DNA of 64,000 nt from Nitrincola sp. A-D6. Lineage in GTDB: Bacteria > Pseudomonadota > Gammaproteobacteria > Pseudomonadales > Balneatricaceae. Below, piece after piece: positions 37,422 to 47,104 of this stretch. The position numbers and the translations under genes were made by a program. The notes beneath the pieces were generated by a model. It saw only the letters and a program-made list of their open reading frames with translations. It was not told where the DNA came from and ran no database searches. Every line of letters starts with the position of its first letter. Position 1 is the stretch's first letter. The stretch lies in assembly GCF_000764495.1 (NCBI RefSeq), contig NZ_JRLB01000009.1, forward strand, positions 35,964 to 99,963, written 5' to 3'.

Positions 37422-38273
37422 TCAACCAGCCAGCACACCATCACGATAGTCTCTCAATGCCTGTTCTATCTGCTCCATATTATTCATGACAAAGGGCCCG
37501 TACTGCGCAATAGGCTCATTCAGTGGCTTTGCTGCTACCAGCAGCATTCTGGCTGACTTAGCGTGAGTGGCCAGACTGAGCTGCTCACCAGCATCAAGCT
37601 CAACAGCTGCATCTGTCTGCAACGTCTCATCTTGTAGCAGCGCTTCACCTTCAAACAAGTAGATAAAACCACTCAGGGCAGCAGCCAATGGCAACACCAA
37701 CTGACTATGGGGTTTCAAGCTAATATCGATAAATACTGGCTGGGTAACGATTCCCTGAACCGGCCCTTTGTAAACCTTTGCACCTATCTCCAGCTCACCA
37801 GCAACCAATCGAAGAGTCGCCTGATCACTCTGAATCACCGGGATCTGCTCTGGCTCAATATTCTGATAGGCAGCGGGTTTCATTTTGTCGCTAGCCGGCA
37901 AGTTGATCCACAGCTGAAAGCCCCGCATTAACCCGGACTCCTGCTGAGGACGCTCTTCATGAATGACCCCTCGTCCGGCGGTCATCCACTGTACGCCACC
38001 GGTGTTTAGCAACCCTTCATTACCCATATGGTCACGATGCAACATACTACCGTTTAACATATAAGTGACTGTTTCAAAGCCACGGTGTGGGTGTGGTGGA
38101 AAACCGGCAATATAGTCATCCGGGTTATCGGATGAGAACATATCCAGCATCAAAAATGGATCTATGCGCAGATGCTGTCGCTGCCCAATACTGCGCTTAA
38201 GCTTAACACCTGCGCCATCCTGGCTATCAATCCCCTTGATAATACGTTTAATTTTTCGAGTTTGAGTTTGCAT
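37422..38273 (-). CDS. Pirin-family cupin protein
   Basis: Bicupin of 283 residues. Metal ligands are in GFPPHPHRGFETVTYML (two His) and HRDHMGN...GGVQWMTAGRGVIHEE (His, Glu). Relatives such as E. coli YhhW have quercetin 2,3-dioxygenase activity; physiological role unknown. Lies 15 bases downstream of azoR on the same strand, and both likely respond to the divergent LysR regulator. Confidence 0.88.
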   Translation of the reverse strand: MQTQTRKIKRIIKGIDSQDGAGVKLKRSIGQRQHLRIDPFLMLDMFSSDNPDDYIAGFPPHPHRGFETVTYMLNGSMLHRDHMGNEGLLNTGGVQWMTAGRGVIHEERPQQESGLMRGFQLWINLPASDKMKPAAYQNIEPEQIPVIQSDQATLRLVAGELEIGAKVYKGPVQGIVTQPVFIDISLKPHSQLVLPLAAALSGFIYLFEGEALLQDETLQTDAAVELDAGEQLSLATHAKSARMLLVAAKPLNEPIAQYGPFVMNNMEQIEQALRDYRDGVLAG

Positions 38274-38288
38274 GACTCACCTCCTGGT

Positions 38289-38888
38289 TTAACTCAATGC
38301 CAGACTATCCAGCTCAGAGTGTGCCTGATCAATAGCGGCATCAGCACCCGACATATTGAGACCTTCAGCGTAGACGACCTCTATCTGCTTCAACCCTATA
38401 AACCCAAGAATTTGTTTCACCCAGGGTATCTGAAAATCCAGGCCAGCATCACGGTACTCACCGCCACGTGTTGCCAACACATACACAGGACGATCTTGTA
38501 ATAAGCCTTCTGGCCCCTGCTCAGTGTAACGAAAAGTCACGCCATTCTTGGCTATCTGGTCGAACCAGGCTTTCAGCTGTGAAGGTACAGCGAAGTTATA
38601 CATAGGTGCAGCTAATACCAGCGTATCAGCCTCCTGAAGCTCAGCTATCAATCTGTCTGAAAGTGCAGCGACAGCCTGTTGATCAGGGCTGCGCTGAGCG
38701 GCCTCGGTCGACAAAGCCGAAATGGTTTGCATATCAAAATGGGCAATGGGTTCAGCGACCAGATCACGTACCACGACCTGCCCCTCAGGGTTCTGATGCA
38801 ACCAGCGCTGAATCAGTCGATCCGCTAACTGAGCTGATTGTCCTTGGTCTCCAAATACGCTGCTTTTAACATGAAGTAGGGTTTTCAT
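38289..38888 (-). CDS. azoR: FMN-dependent NADH-azoreductase
   Basis: Flavodoxin-like quinone/azo reductase of 199 residues. FMN contacts appear in KSSVFGDQGQSAQLADRL, APMYNFAVPSQLKAWFD and ATRGGEY. Usually protects against quinones and thiol stress. Pairs with pirin on one transcript and is divergent from a LysR gene, the normal regulatory arrangement. Confidence 0.9.
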   Translation of the reverse strand: MKTLLHVKSSVFGDQGQSAQLADRLIQRWLHQNPEGQVVVRDLVAEPIAHFDMQTISALSTEAAQRSPDQQAVAALSDRLIAELQEADTLVLAAPMYNFAVPSQLKAWFDQIAKNGVTFRYTEQGPEGLLQDRPVYVLATRGGEYRDAGLDFQIPWVKQILGFIGLKQIEVVYAEGLNMSGADAAIDQAHSELDSLALS

Positions 38889-38919
38889 TACATAACTCCT
38901 GTGATTTGTTTTGATGAAG

Positions 38920-38949
38920 TTATTATCAGGTTTGATTTATAGATAATAA
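38920..38949. promoter_or_regulatory. Candidate LysR operator between azoR and lysR
   Basis: Inverted arms TTATTATC (38920-38927) and GATAATAA (38942-38949) in the divergent gap. The AT-rich interrupted dyad fits a LysR-type recognition site. Confidence 0.45.
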
Positions 38950-38996
38950 ACAGCAATAATTAGCTTAATTTGATCAATTTTTTAGATATATAACCG

Positions 38997-39868
38997 ATGC
39001 AAGTTACCCTGGAGCAGTGGCATACCTTTATCACCGTAGTGGACTCACAAGGCTATGCGCAGGCGGCTGAGGCACTGCGTAAAAGTCAGTCCTCAATTAG
39101 CTACGCCATTAATCGACTGGAACAAAGCCTGGGTGTTGCCGTGTTCCGTATTGAGGGGCGTCGCGCGCAACTTACTGAAGCGGGTGAAGCACTTCTCAGG
39201 CATGCACGAGACCTCACCGAGCATGCTCACAGGATCGAAAAACTGGCTAAGCATTTTGCACAAGGCTGGGAAGCCGAAATTCACCTGACCATCGACAGCA
39301 TCTTCCCTGAAGATCTTATTTTGCAGGCGTTAAACCGCTTTGCAGAGGAGCAGCCTCAAACGCGTATTGTCCTGGCTGAAAGCGTACTGAGCGGAACTGA
39401 AGAAGCTCTGCTACGACGCGAAGCCGACCTGGTTATCGGGGGTCGTGTACCCCCCGGATTTACCGGGGAGGCCTTGACGACTATTGAGTTTATTGCCGTA
39501 GCACACCCACAACACACACTACACCAACTCCCACCCCTCTCACACTGGAAAATCTGCGTCAGCACCGGCAACTGGTCGTGCGGGACTCAGGGAGCAGGAA
39601 GCTCGATGCTGGCTGGTTAGGTGCGGAACAACGCTGGACCTTCAGTAACGCCAGCACATCGATTAAAAGCGTCTGTGCGGGTTTGGGGTTTGCGTGGTAT
39701 CCTCGAGTTAAAATCCAGCAATACCTGGACACAGGCGAACTAAAACCCCTGCCTCTGGAATCCGGAGCCAGTCGCTATGTGCCCCTCTATTTAGTGATGA
39801 GCGAAGGTGAGTTTGCCGGACCCGGCACAAGGCGTCTGGCCAGACTTATACAAGATTTAGTCATCTGA
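38997..39868 (+). CDS. LysR-family transcriptional regulator (one frameshift as sequenced)
   Basis: Regulator of about 290 residues: winged helix AEALRKSQSSISYAINRLEQSLGVAVF, then an effector domain (IHLTIDSIFPEDLILQAL). The frame stops at 39620; adding a C to the CCCC run at about 39534-39537 gives PPPLTLENLRQHRQLVVRDSG and joins GLGFAWYPRVKIQQYL and the C-terminus ending at 39868. Divergent to azoR-pirin. Confidence 0.87.
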
Positions 39869-39920
39869 ACCATTATTTGCTACGTACAATCCTTCAAACA
39901 GTCAGCACAGGCTTAAAGGT

Positions 39921-40469
39921 ATGTCACGCCTGGTAGGATTAATCATCATGATCAGCTTGTTATTTTCAGCACAAACCTCTGCCGAAGTCGATGTAAATCA
40001 ACTGCTCGGCCACCAACTCAAGCGTTTGCATGCCAATGAGACCGTGGATATGAAAGCGGCGTATCAAGGCAAACCATTATTGTTTGTCAACACCGCCAGC
40101 CATTGTGGTTTTACCGGTCAATTCGAAGGTCTTGAGGCCTTACATCAGCGCTACAAAGACAGGGGATTGATCGTTGCAGGCTTTCCATCCAATAGCTTTC
40201 GCCAGGAAGCCGATGATGAAGCTGAAACGGCCAAAGTCTGCTTTTTCAATTTCGGCGTCAGTTTTGATATGTATGCACCTGTAAGCGTGCGCGGCAGTGA
40301 TGCACACCCGATTTTTGCTGAACTGGCCCGCCAGTCAAGAGCACCACGCTGGAACTTTTACAAGTATCTGATCGACCAGAACGGCCGTGTTGTAGAGGTT
40401 TTTCCAAGCACTACCAGCCCGGACTCCAAGAAGGTTGAGCAAGCCATAGAAGCCTTGCTCGGTAGCTAG
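39921..40469 (+). CDS. Exported glutathione peroxidase-family protein
   Basis: Thiol peroxidase of 182 residues with an N-terminal signal peptide (LVGLIIMISLLFSAQTSA), so periplasmic. VNTASHCGFTGQFEGLE holds the peroxidatic Cys in place of selenocysteine; the FPSNSF block holds the usual Gln site as Ser-Asn; WNFYKYLI holds the Trp. Likely reduces lipid or organic peroxides with thioredoxin-like donors. Confidence 0.87.
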   Translation: MSRLVGLIIMISLLFSAQTSAEVDVNQLLGHQLKRLHANETVDMKAAYQGKPLLFVNTASHCGFTGQFEGLEALHQRYKDRGLIVAGFPSNSFRQEADDEAETAKVCFFNFGVSFDMYAPVSVRGSDAHPIFAELARQSRAPRWNFYKYLIDQNGRVVEVFPSTTSPDSKKVEQAIEALLGS

Positions 40470-40507
40470 ACGGCAGGGATAGAATACCTACCGTTTTTGT
40501 ACTGCTA

Positions 40508-40822
40508 TCAGTGTTTGTTCAACCGGCCCAGCAGACTGTCGAGCAAACTTTTCATTTTATCACAGGCACCTGCTATGGATTTATGTGCCGTATCGGCATG
40601 CTCAGTCACAGCCTGTGGCTGCAGACCAGCCAAGCGCACTTCAAGCACACAACGCTTGTCATGATCACCTGGTTTGTGGGCATTTTCATCATGCAGATGC
40701 ACTTCAACACGGGTAATTTTTTCGCTGAAACGTCCCAGCGCTTTTTCAACAACAGATTCAACATGGGCAGTCAGCGAATCATCATTTTCAATGCTGCTGT
40801 CGGTATTCACCTGAATAATCAT
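40508..40822 (-). CDS. HPF/RaiA-family ribosome-associated protein
   Basis: Short ribosome hibernation-type protein of 104 residues: VEKALGRFSEKITRVEVHLHDENA, then KRCVLEVRLAGLQPQAVTEHADTAHKSIAGACDKMKSLLD matches the beta-alpha core that binds the 30S. Family known to dimerise or silence ribosomes at stationary phase. Separated from the retropepsin module by a 220-base gap in which I see no clear element. Confidence 0.82.
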   Translation of the reverse strand: MIIQVNTDSSIENDDSLTAHVESVVEKALGRFSEKITRVEVHLHDENAHKPGDHDKRCVLEVRLAGLQPQAVTEHADTAHKSIAGACDKMKSLLDSLLGRLNKH

Positions 40823-41043
40823 TTATTTCTCCATCAGATACGGGTATTGGCCACTGACTCCAGAATTCACCAGGATTTATCGCCTGAGCCACAACGGATT
40901 ATCAGTGTCTGCTGAATTTTAACCTTTAGCTTGGTCAAGCGCCATAAAACCTGTGTTGAACACAGCGAATCAATTTTATCTAGGCACGAATTGGCGTAAT
41001 ATTAGCGCCTTTCCAGAGAACCTTATGCCAGTCGGAGCTCTAC

Positions 41044-41793
41044 ATGCTTAAATGGTCAATCGCAATTATCAGTTCGGCCTTATTATTGGGCGGTTGTGCG
41101 CCCGGACACCTTTATATCGAAGAGGGTGTTGTCGAATCCATCGATCAACGACTGGCTACACAGGATGATCAGATTAATCGATTGAACGATACGCAGTTGC
41201 AAGTCATTAAACAACTGGCAGCGGCACAAGAAACGGTGATCAGCCAATTACAATCCAGCATTGCTGAGCAGGTTAAACCACCCGAATGTAAACCGGCTCC
41301 ACGTCTGGTATGTCCACAAGCCGATAATAACGGTAGCCTGATGCTGGGCGGGTTGGAGAAACAACTGATAGGTGAAGCTGAACGCGTGCACATCTCCCCC
41401 CTGGATCTGGTGTTCAATGCCCGCATCGACACAGGGGCTACCACCTCATCACTGGATGCCCGCAACATTCAACGCTTTGAACGTGATGGTCGTCGTTGGG
41501 TGCGCTTTGACACCAGGGATCCGGAAACTGGAGAAGATATCTCCTTTGAACGACCCGTCGTCAGGCGGGTTAGAATCAGTCAATCGATTAGTGATGACTA
41601 TGAACGTCGCCCTGTAGTGGAATTGCACTTTACGCTTGGCAGCATCAGCCATACTGCTGAGTTCACTCTGAGTGATCGTGACCATCTGGACTTCCCGCTA
41701 CTGATTGGCCGCAATGTGTTGCGTGACCAGATGGTAGTTGATGTCAGCAAGCAGTATATTGCACCGATAGATTTTTTATTCCAGCCGGATTGA
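41044..41793 (+). CDS. Retropepsin-like protease lipoprotein (RimB/COG4067 'ATP-dependent zinc protease' family)
   Basis: Lipoprotein of 249 residues: signal ending LLLGGCAPG, Cys at residue 18. A coiled coil (about 30-80, with DQINRLNDTQLQVIKQL) links to the protease domain with FNARIDTGATTSSLDA as catalytic Asp motif and FPLLIGRNVL. First of three genes with a 7TM transglutaminase-like protein and an ATP-grasp ligase. The older name zinc protease is not supported by a zinc motif here. Confidence 0.85.
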   Translation: MLKWSIAIISSALLLGGCAPGHLYIEEGVVESIDQRLATQDDQINRLNDTQLQVIKQLAAAQETVISQLQSSIAEQVKPPECKPAPRLVCPQADNNGSLMLGGLEKQLIGEAERVHISPLDLVFNARIDTGATTSSLDARNIQRFERDGRRWVRFDTRDPETGEDISFERPVVRRVRISQSISDDYERRPVVELHFTLGSISHTAEFTLSDRDHLDFPLLIGRNVLRDQMVVDVSKQYIAPIDFLFQPD

Positions 41794-41825
41794 TCCGCTA
41801 ACACCCTGTTTGAGGACGCATTTAA

Positions 41826-43337
41826 ATGGTATCCAGAGTACCTTTTTACTCCATCATAGCCATTTTAATACTGGCCGGTCTCAGCATAGCTGTTATGCGA
41901 CATATACAGTTGGGGATTCCATTTTGGCCAGGTGAACAAAAACAGGCCTGGCTGATTGAAGCGCGTATTGATTTTCAAAGCTTCAATGAGCCGGTACTGG
42001 CAAACATGATGCTACCAGACAACCCCCCGGGCTTTACATTACTCAATGAGGTTGCCGCCTCACCAGGGTATGGCTTTGCCATTATCGAGCATGATGGGCA
42101 ACGCCGCGGAGAGTGGTCCAAAAATAACGCGGCCGGACTACAAACACTCTATTATAAAGCCCAGTTAATTCCTGATGCGAATAAGGTAGATATGACAGAG
42201 TCACCCAGGCCTATTGCAAGGCAGGTGCTCTGGAGTGATGCAGAAACAACAGCTGCGACCGATATTATCGACCAGGCACGGAGTAAGTCGAGTACCCCTG
42301 AAAGCCTGACACGGGAATTACTGCGCCTGTTACGCAACCCCGAACCTGGACAGAATACAGCGCTCTTGCTGACTAACCACTCAACAGCCGAAGCCCTGGA
42401 TAAACTGCTGAATCAGGCCGGCATCCCGACACGCCTTTCAGTCGGTTTGTATCTTGAGGATGCTCGCCGACGTCAGGGACTCACCCCTATGATTGAGATC
42501 TTCACTGAGGGCCGCTGGCTGGTGTTTGATCCACAAACTGGTTTTCAGGGTTTACCGGAAAACCTGCTGTTATGGCAGCGCGGCGGTGAGTCATTACTCG
42601 ATGTTGTTGGTGGGCGGAATTCACGTGTGAGTTTTTCAATGATAGAACAGACCCTACCTTCACTGAAACTGGCGCAATCACAGTTTGCCGGACAGGGGCT
42701 CGCCTGGCTGGGCGTGCACAGCCTGCCCATTGAAGAACAAAGCATGTTTAAATTGCTGTTTTTACTGCCATTAGGTGCAATGGTGGTAGTCTTCATGCGC
42801 ATTATTATCGGTCTAAAAACCTCCGGTACTTTTATGCCCATTCTGATCGCCCTGGCTTTTTTACAAACCTCACTGGGCCTGGGATTGATCAGTTTTATCA
42901 GCATTGTCGCTATGGGACTGGTTATCCGTACCTGGCTATCACGCCTGAATCTTCTACTGGTATCACGGATTGCCACACTGGTGGTACTGGTGGTCTTTTT
43001 GGTTTCCATGCTGAGCCTGGTGGGTTATCAACTGGGGTTCAGTACAGGCATGACCATTACTTTCTTCCCGATGATCATCATCGCCTGGACCATTGAGCGC
43101 ATGTCCATACTCTGGGAAGAGGAAGGCCCTAAACAGGTGGTGGTACAGGGTGGCGGCAGTCTGCTGGTAGCCGTGTTCGCCTACTTGATTATGCAACTGC
43201 CCTTGTTCGGTCACCTGACGTTTAACTTCCCGGAACTGAACCTGATCATTTTGGCCATCATCATGCTGATGGGACAATACACAGGGTATAAACTTTCCGA
43301 GTTACGCCGATTTCGTGCCATGCTGGAGCAGCCATAA
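41826..43337 (+). CDS. Inactive transglutaminase-like domain fused to seven transmembrane helices
   Basis: Membrane protein of 503 residues. One N-terminal helix (7-25), then a periplasmic transglutaminase-like domain (about 120-260, with LLNQAGIPTRLSVGLYLEDARRR and WLVFDPQTGFQGLP) in which the Cys-His-Asp catalytic set is not recognisable. From about residue 300 come six or seven hydrophobic helices (LLFLLPLGAMVVVFMRIII onward). Always found between a retropepsin and an ATP-grasp ligase; probably a periplasmic binding or coupling subunit. Confidence 0.88.
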   Translation: MVSRVPFYSIIAILILAGLSIAVMRHIQLGIPFWPGEQKQAWLIEARIDFQSFNEPVLANMMLPDNPPGFTLLNEVAASPGYGFAIIEHDGQRRGEWSKNNAAGLQTLYYKAQLIPDANKVDMTESPRPIARQVLWSDAETTAATDIIDQARSKSSTPESLTRELLRLLRNPEPGQNTALLLTNHSTAEALDKLLNQAGIPTRLSVGLYLEDARRRQGLTPMIEIFTEGRWLVFDPQTGFQGLPENLLLWQRGGESLLDVVGGRNSRVSFSMIEQTLPSLKLAQSQFAGQGLAWLGVHSLPIEEQSMFKLLFLLPLGAMVVVFMRIIIGLKTSGTFMPILIALAFLQTSLGLGLISFISIVAMGLVIRTWLSRLNLLLVSRIATLVVLVVFLVSMLSLVGYQLGFSTGMTITFFPMIIIAWTIERMSILWEEEGPKQVVVQGGGSLLVAVFAYLIMQLPLFGHLTFNFPELNLIILAIIMLMGQYTGYKLSELRRFRAMLEQP

Positions 43338-44291
43338 ATGCGCTGGGCCAGTCCGTTTCGCTTATACAAAGCTGGCATTCTGGGGATGAATTGCCGTAAT
43401 GTCGACTTTATCGGACGTTACAATTTACGCCGCTTTTATCCACTCGTGGATGACAAACTCAAGACCAAGCTCTTAGCTGAAGAGTATGGGGTAGCCACGC
43501 CTGGACTGATATCAGTCGTCAGAACCCAGCATGAAATCAGTCATGTAGAAGAACGTCTGATGCAGTTAAAAAACTTTGCTATCAAGCCATCCAGAGGTTC
43601 CGGCGGCAAGGGTATACTGGTTATCATCGGACGTCGTGATGACTTGTTCGTCAAATCATCCGGTACCGAGATCACCCTGGAAGATATCAAACGCCATTTG
43701 ACCAACACTCTGGCAGGGCTTTACTCACTGCGTGGCAATCCGGACGTCGCCATTATTGAAGATCTGATTGAGTTTGATGATACCTTTGAAGGCTACTCTT
43801 ACGAAGGGGTACCGGATATACGTATCATAGTGTTTCGTGGTTATCCGGTGATGGCGATGCTGCGCCTGGCCACTCACACCTCCGATGGCAAAGCCAACCT
43901 GCATCAGGGCGCTGTGGGTGTCGGCCTGGACATTGCCACAGGACGCAGTCTGAAGGCCGTGCAGTTTGCTATTCCAATTGAACAGCACCCAGACACAGGC
44001 AAGCAATTAATCGACATGGTGATTCCCGACTGGAAAGAGATGTTGCTACTGGCCTCGCGTTGTTACGAAATGAGCAACCTCGGCTATATCGGCACGGACA
44101 TCGTGCTGGACAAGTCCCGAGGCGCTCAGTTACTGGAACTGAATGCCAGACCAGGCTTATCGATTCAGGTGGCCAACGGCCGGGGATTGCTTCCACGGTT
44201 ACGGCATATAGAGAGTATCCGCAAACCCCACAAAACCGCTGAGGAGCGAGTTAACTATGTGATGCAGACCTTTTCAGCGCAAGGGCTCTGA
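43338..44291 (+). CDS. Alpha-L-glutamate ligase-like ATP-grasp protein (TIGR02291)
   Basis: ATP-grasp enzyme of 317 residues related to RimK. NFAIKPSRGSGGKGILVI is the ATP-grasp glycine loop, YEGVPDIRIIVFRGYPVMAMLRL the central sheet, and LLELNARPGLSIQVANGRGLL holds the metal-binding Glu and Asn. Would form a peptide or amide bond with an amino acid such as glutamate; substrate unknown. Starts directly after the 7TM gene stop. Its 3' end overlaps the convergent retropepsin by 18 bases. Confidence 0.9.
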   Translation: MRWASPFRLYKAGILGMNCRNVDFIGRYNLRRFYPLVDDKLKTKLLAEEYGVATPGLISVVRTQHEISHVEERLMQLKNFAIKPSRGSGGKGILVIIGRRDDLFVKSSGTEITLEDIKRHLTNTLAGLYSLRGNPDVAIIEDLIEFDDTFEGYSYEGVPDIRIIVFRGYPVMAMLRLATHTSDGKANLHQGAVGVGLDIATGRSLKAVQFAIPIEQHPDTGKQLIDMVIPDWKEMLLLASRCYEMSNLGYIGTDIVLDKSRGAQLLELNARPGLSIQVANGRGLLPRLRHIESIRKPHKTAEERVNYVMQTFSAQGL

Positions 44292-44738
44292 TACCCTGCC
44301 CTGCTGATAGGATGCACCCGAATCGACCAGAAAACGTCCCTTCATCGCTTCACGCCCCAATAACATGCGAAACAGCATATTATCGCGACTGGTTAACGAC
44401 AGGGTGACAGGAAAGCACTGATTGCCCAGCACCACATCCGTGGTAATAAAATAACGCTCCGTGGTATGCCCACCCGAATCGGTTACACGGCGCACGTCAG
44501 TTACAGGGGCTTCGCACCAGACCTCGGTTGCATCATTATGCTGCAACGGATGCAAACCAAACCTCACCCAGCGCTGATCTTCCTTGTAAAACTCTTCTAC
44601 CGCAAAGGCATGCAGTGCCGAACTTCGGGCACCTGTATCGACCTTACACTTAAGCTCTGAAATGCCCAGCTGTGGCAAAGCCACCCATTCCCGCCAGCCA
44701 AGTACAGCTTTACCCACAGTTGTTGTCATACTGTTCAA
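44274..44738 (-). CDS. RimK-associated retropepsin-like protein (RimB-type)
   Basis: Cytoplasmic clan AA protein of 154 residues, without signal peptide. GISELKCKVDTGARSSALHA is the catalytic Asp motif, RYFITTDVVLGNQCFPVTLSL and FRMLLGREAMKG follow. In other bacteria this family accompanies RimK and cleaves glutamate tails. Here it converges on the ATP-grasp ligase, completing a ligase/protease pair. Confidence 0.87.
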   Translation of the reverse strand: MNSMTTTVGKAVLGWREWVALPQLGISELKCKVDTGARSSALHAFAVEEFYKEDQRWVRFGLHPLQHNDATEVWCEAPVTDVRRVTDSGGHTTERYFITTDVVLGNQCFPVTLSLTSRDNMLFRMLLGREAMKGRFLVDSGASYQQGRVSEPLR

Positions 44739-44760
44739 TCCATTACCTAAAAAATAAAAG

Positions 44761-45366
44761 TCAAAAAAGATCGATTTCGCCCGCTACAGGTTGTGTTTCA
44801 ATTTCATGCATATAGGCTTTTTCACGGTCAATAATAGTCGTATTGTGCAGTGAGTGAATTTTTTTCAACATAACCTTGCCAGTTTGTGGAAAAAAGTACA
44901 CTTTTCGGGGGTAAATATCCAACACATCCTTGCCTATCACCGGAATAGACTCATTACGCAGATGTTCCATTACAAATTTCACATTACGCTGCCCAACATT
45001 CATAAAGGTCATATTTTTGAGTACCTGTCCGCCACCAAATACTTTAGCCTCTAAGCGGTTGCGACTTGCACCCAACTTCAACAGATGATTGACCAGCAAC
45101 TCCATAGCATAAAGACCATAACGACCCGATGCCGCAACCAGGCTATTAGCTTCTGCATTGGAGTCATGCGGTAACATAAAATGATTTAACCCACCGACGC
45201 CAGTCAAGCGATCACGCAAACAAACGGATACACAAGAGCCCAGCACAGTGACAATCATGATGTCTCCGTGTGTGGCAAAATACTGCCCTGGCAGTACTTT
45301 GACTGCCTGGGCATCAAAGTAACGATCGTAGTAACTGTTGGTGGCGAGATGTTCATCACTGATCAT
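44761..45366 (-). CDS. cheD: Chemoreceptor glutamine deamidase CheD, second copy
   Basis: Deamidates receptor glutamines. CheD domain: MIVTVLGSCVSVCLRD (catalytic Cys) and GLNHFMLPHD (His), then EAKVFGGGQVLKNM and VGQRN. 201 residues. It is the last gene of the chemosensory operon, after the phosphatase gene, while another cheD lies between cheR and cheB. The C-terminal tail GEIDLF is shared in form with the neighbouring receptor. Catalytic residues are intact, so it should be active. Confidence 0.92.
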   Translation of the reverse strand: MISDEHLATNSYYDRYFDAQAVKVLPGQYFATHGDIMIVTVLGSCVSVCLRDRLTGVGGLNHFMLPHDSNAEANSLVAASGRYGLYAMELLVNHLLKLGASRNRLEAKVFGGGQVLKNMTFMNVGQRNVKFVMEHLRNESIPVIGKDVLDIYPRKVYFFPQTGKVMLKKIHSLHNTTIIDREKAYMHEIETQPVAGEIDLF

Positions 45367-45385
45367 GGGGCTTCATCCTGGGTTA

Positions 45386-47104
45386 CTAACGCAATATAGC
45401 GCGCACGAAAGTGCCGCGTTCACGCATTTCGACGTCAGTGGCGAGCTGTCTGACCAAAGTAATACCGCGTCCAAATGCATGCTGATTGGTACTACCGACA
45501 ATAGCATCTTCAGGTAGATACCCCTTGCCACTGTCTTTTACATCAATATGCAGATAAGGACCCTGTGTATCCACACCCCATTTCAGCATCAGCCGTAGCA
45601 CATCCTGTTGCTGAAGATTAGCAAGGCGCTTTTCCCGTTCGAGGTAATAGGCCATAAAACCCTCTGGTCCAACTTTCAATAAAGAAGTCAGTTCCAGCAA
45701 ACCATGATCGATAGCATTATTAACCAGCTCACTAATGATGGTAAAACTTCTCTGACACACAGACTGCTCAAACCCCATACTGGAAAGAAACTGATTACAC
45801 ATGGACGGCAGTTCCTGCTTCGCAATCTGGGTGCCAACCAGCTCCAGTGACCATTCAAACGGCGACAAATCCGTCATATTGCGAACAAAAGCCCGTGGAG
45901 AACGACTCATAGTCACGGGATCATCCAGTTGGTCAAAACACAACTCATACATGGAAACATCATCATCAAAACCAGCTGAGCGAACGTGATCAGTCATGGC
46001 TTTGGCTATCGTATCCATCTTGTTGTTACGCGTACGTACAACAATCTGAATTAAGCGTTCAATACCAAAAGTACGTCCGATATGATCTTCCTGCTCAACA
46101 ACCCCATCACTGAAACTGAACAACACACCCTTATCAGGTAGTTTTCGGTGCGTTGAGCGCACTTCAAACTGTGTATCATTCAGAATACCCAGGGCCATAT
46201 GAGTGGATTGAAAACGATGCACAATTTTGTGGCCCTCATCCAAAAGCAGTAACTCCGGCATCCCTCCGTTCCAAACCTTCAAATCGCCATGGTTGATATC
46301 TATCTCAACCAACGAGGCAGCGACAAAGCGATCAGCAGGCAGCTGTTCTTGCAAGCGCGCATTAATTTCACGGATGATGGGTTCAAGCCGATAGCCTTTT
46401 TGCACCATGGTTTTAAAAATAGACACCATCGGTACCAGCGTAATCGTTGAGGACAAGCCATGACCGGTGGCATCGGCATGCAGTATAAAAATACTCCCAC
46501 AGGGCGCATCACGCGCCAGAATAATATCACCACCGAAGCCACTGGTAGATTTCAAAAAGTGACTAAAGCCAGCAATGGATTTTGTCTGCCGACTCAAAAG
46601 GTGATTGTAGAAAATATGCGATGCCATCTGCTCTTCCATCCCGGCATTATTGATCAGCAGTTGCAGCTTTTCATTTTGCTCGGAGATGATCTTGTGAAGC
46701 CGCATATTGTAGACCAGCGCATCAATTTTAAGGCTTAACAACAAGGGGTTAACCGGTTTTAACAAATAGTCATCTACACCCAGTTTAAAGCAGGCTTGTA
46801 AGATAGCCTGGTCCTGACTGGAACCGAGTATGATCACGGGTAGTTTTTTGTTTGTTGCGTTAGCCGGGAAGTAATTGAGCAGATCAGTGCCTTTATGGTC
46901 TTCAAGGTCATAATCAATCAGCGCTATATCTATCCGTGTACCGGAAGCCAGGATCAGCCGAGCCTCATCAAAACACAAGGCAGTAACAACATTAAATCTC
47001 TGACGAGTAAGATAGGATTTGAATAATGCATTCAGCGCTGGATTATGTTCAACAACCAGTAGGGTAATACCTGAACGATCATTTTCCACATCCTGTTGCT
47101 TCAT
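45386..47104 (-). CDS. Response regulator with PP2C (SpoIIE) phosphatase and HATPase domains
   Basis: Cytoplasmic protein of 572 residues. Receiver domain (about 14-135) with ALIDYDLEDHKG as phospho-Asp site and YLLKPVNP; the first acidic pair is EH rather than DD. PP2C/SpoIIE domain (about 175-395): FILHADATGHGLSS and SFSDGVVEQED hold metal-binding Asps. HATPase domain (about 430-572): ELVNNAIDHGLLE N-box and DSGKGY G-box of anti-sigma kinases. Would control the phosphorylation of the STAS protein encoded just upstream (4-base overlap). Confidence 0.88.
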   Translation of the reverse strand: MKQQDVENDRSGITLLVVEHNPALNALFKSYLTRQRFNVVTALCFDEARLILASGTRIDIALIDYDLEDHKGTDLLNYFPANATNKKLPVIILGSSQDQAILQACFKLGVDDYLLKPVNPLLLSLKIDALVYNMRLHKIISEQNEKLQLLINNAGMEEQMASHIFYNHLLSRQTKSIAGFSHFLKSTSGFGGDIILARDAPCGSIFILHADATGHGLSSTITLVPMVSIFKTMVQKGYRLEPIIREINARLQEQLPADRFVAASLVEIDINHGDLKVWNGGMPELLLLDEGHKIVHRFQSTHMALGILNDTQFEVRSTHRKLPDKGVLFSFSDGVVEQEDHIGRTFGIERLIQIVVRTRNNKMDTIAKAMTDHVRSAGFDDDVSMYELCFDQLDDPVTMSRSPRAFVRNMTDLSPFEWSLELVGTQIAKQELPSMCNQFLSSMGFEQSVCQRSFTIISELVNNAIDHGLLELTSLLKVGPEGFMAYYLEREKRLANLQQQDVLRLMLKWGVDTQGPYLHIDVKDSGKGYLPEDAIVGSTNQHAFGRGITLVRQLATDVEMRERGTFVRAILR

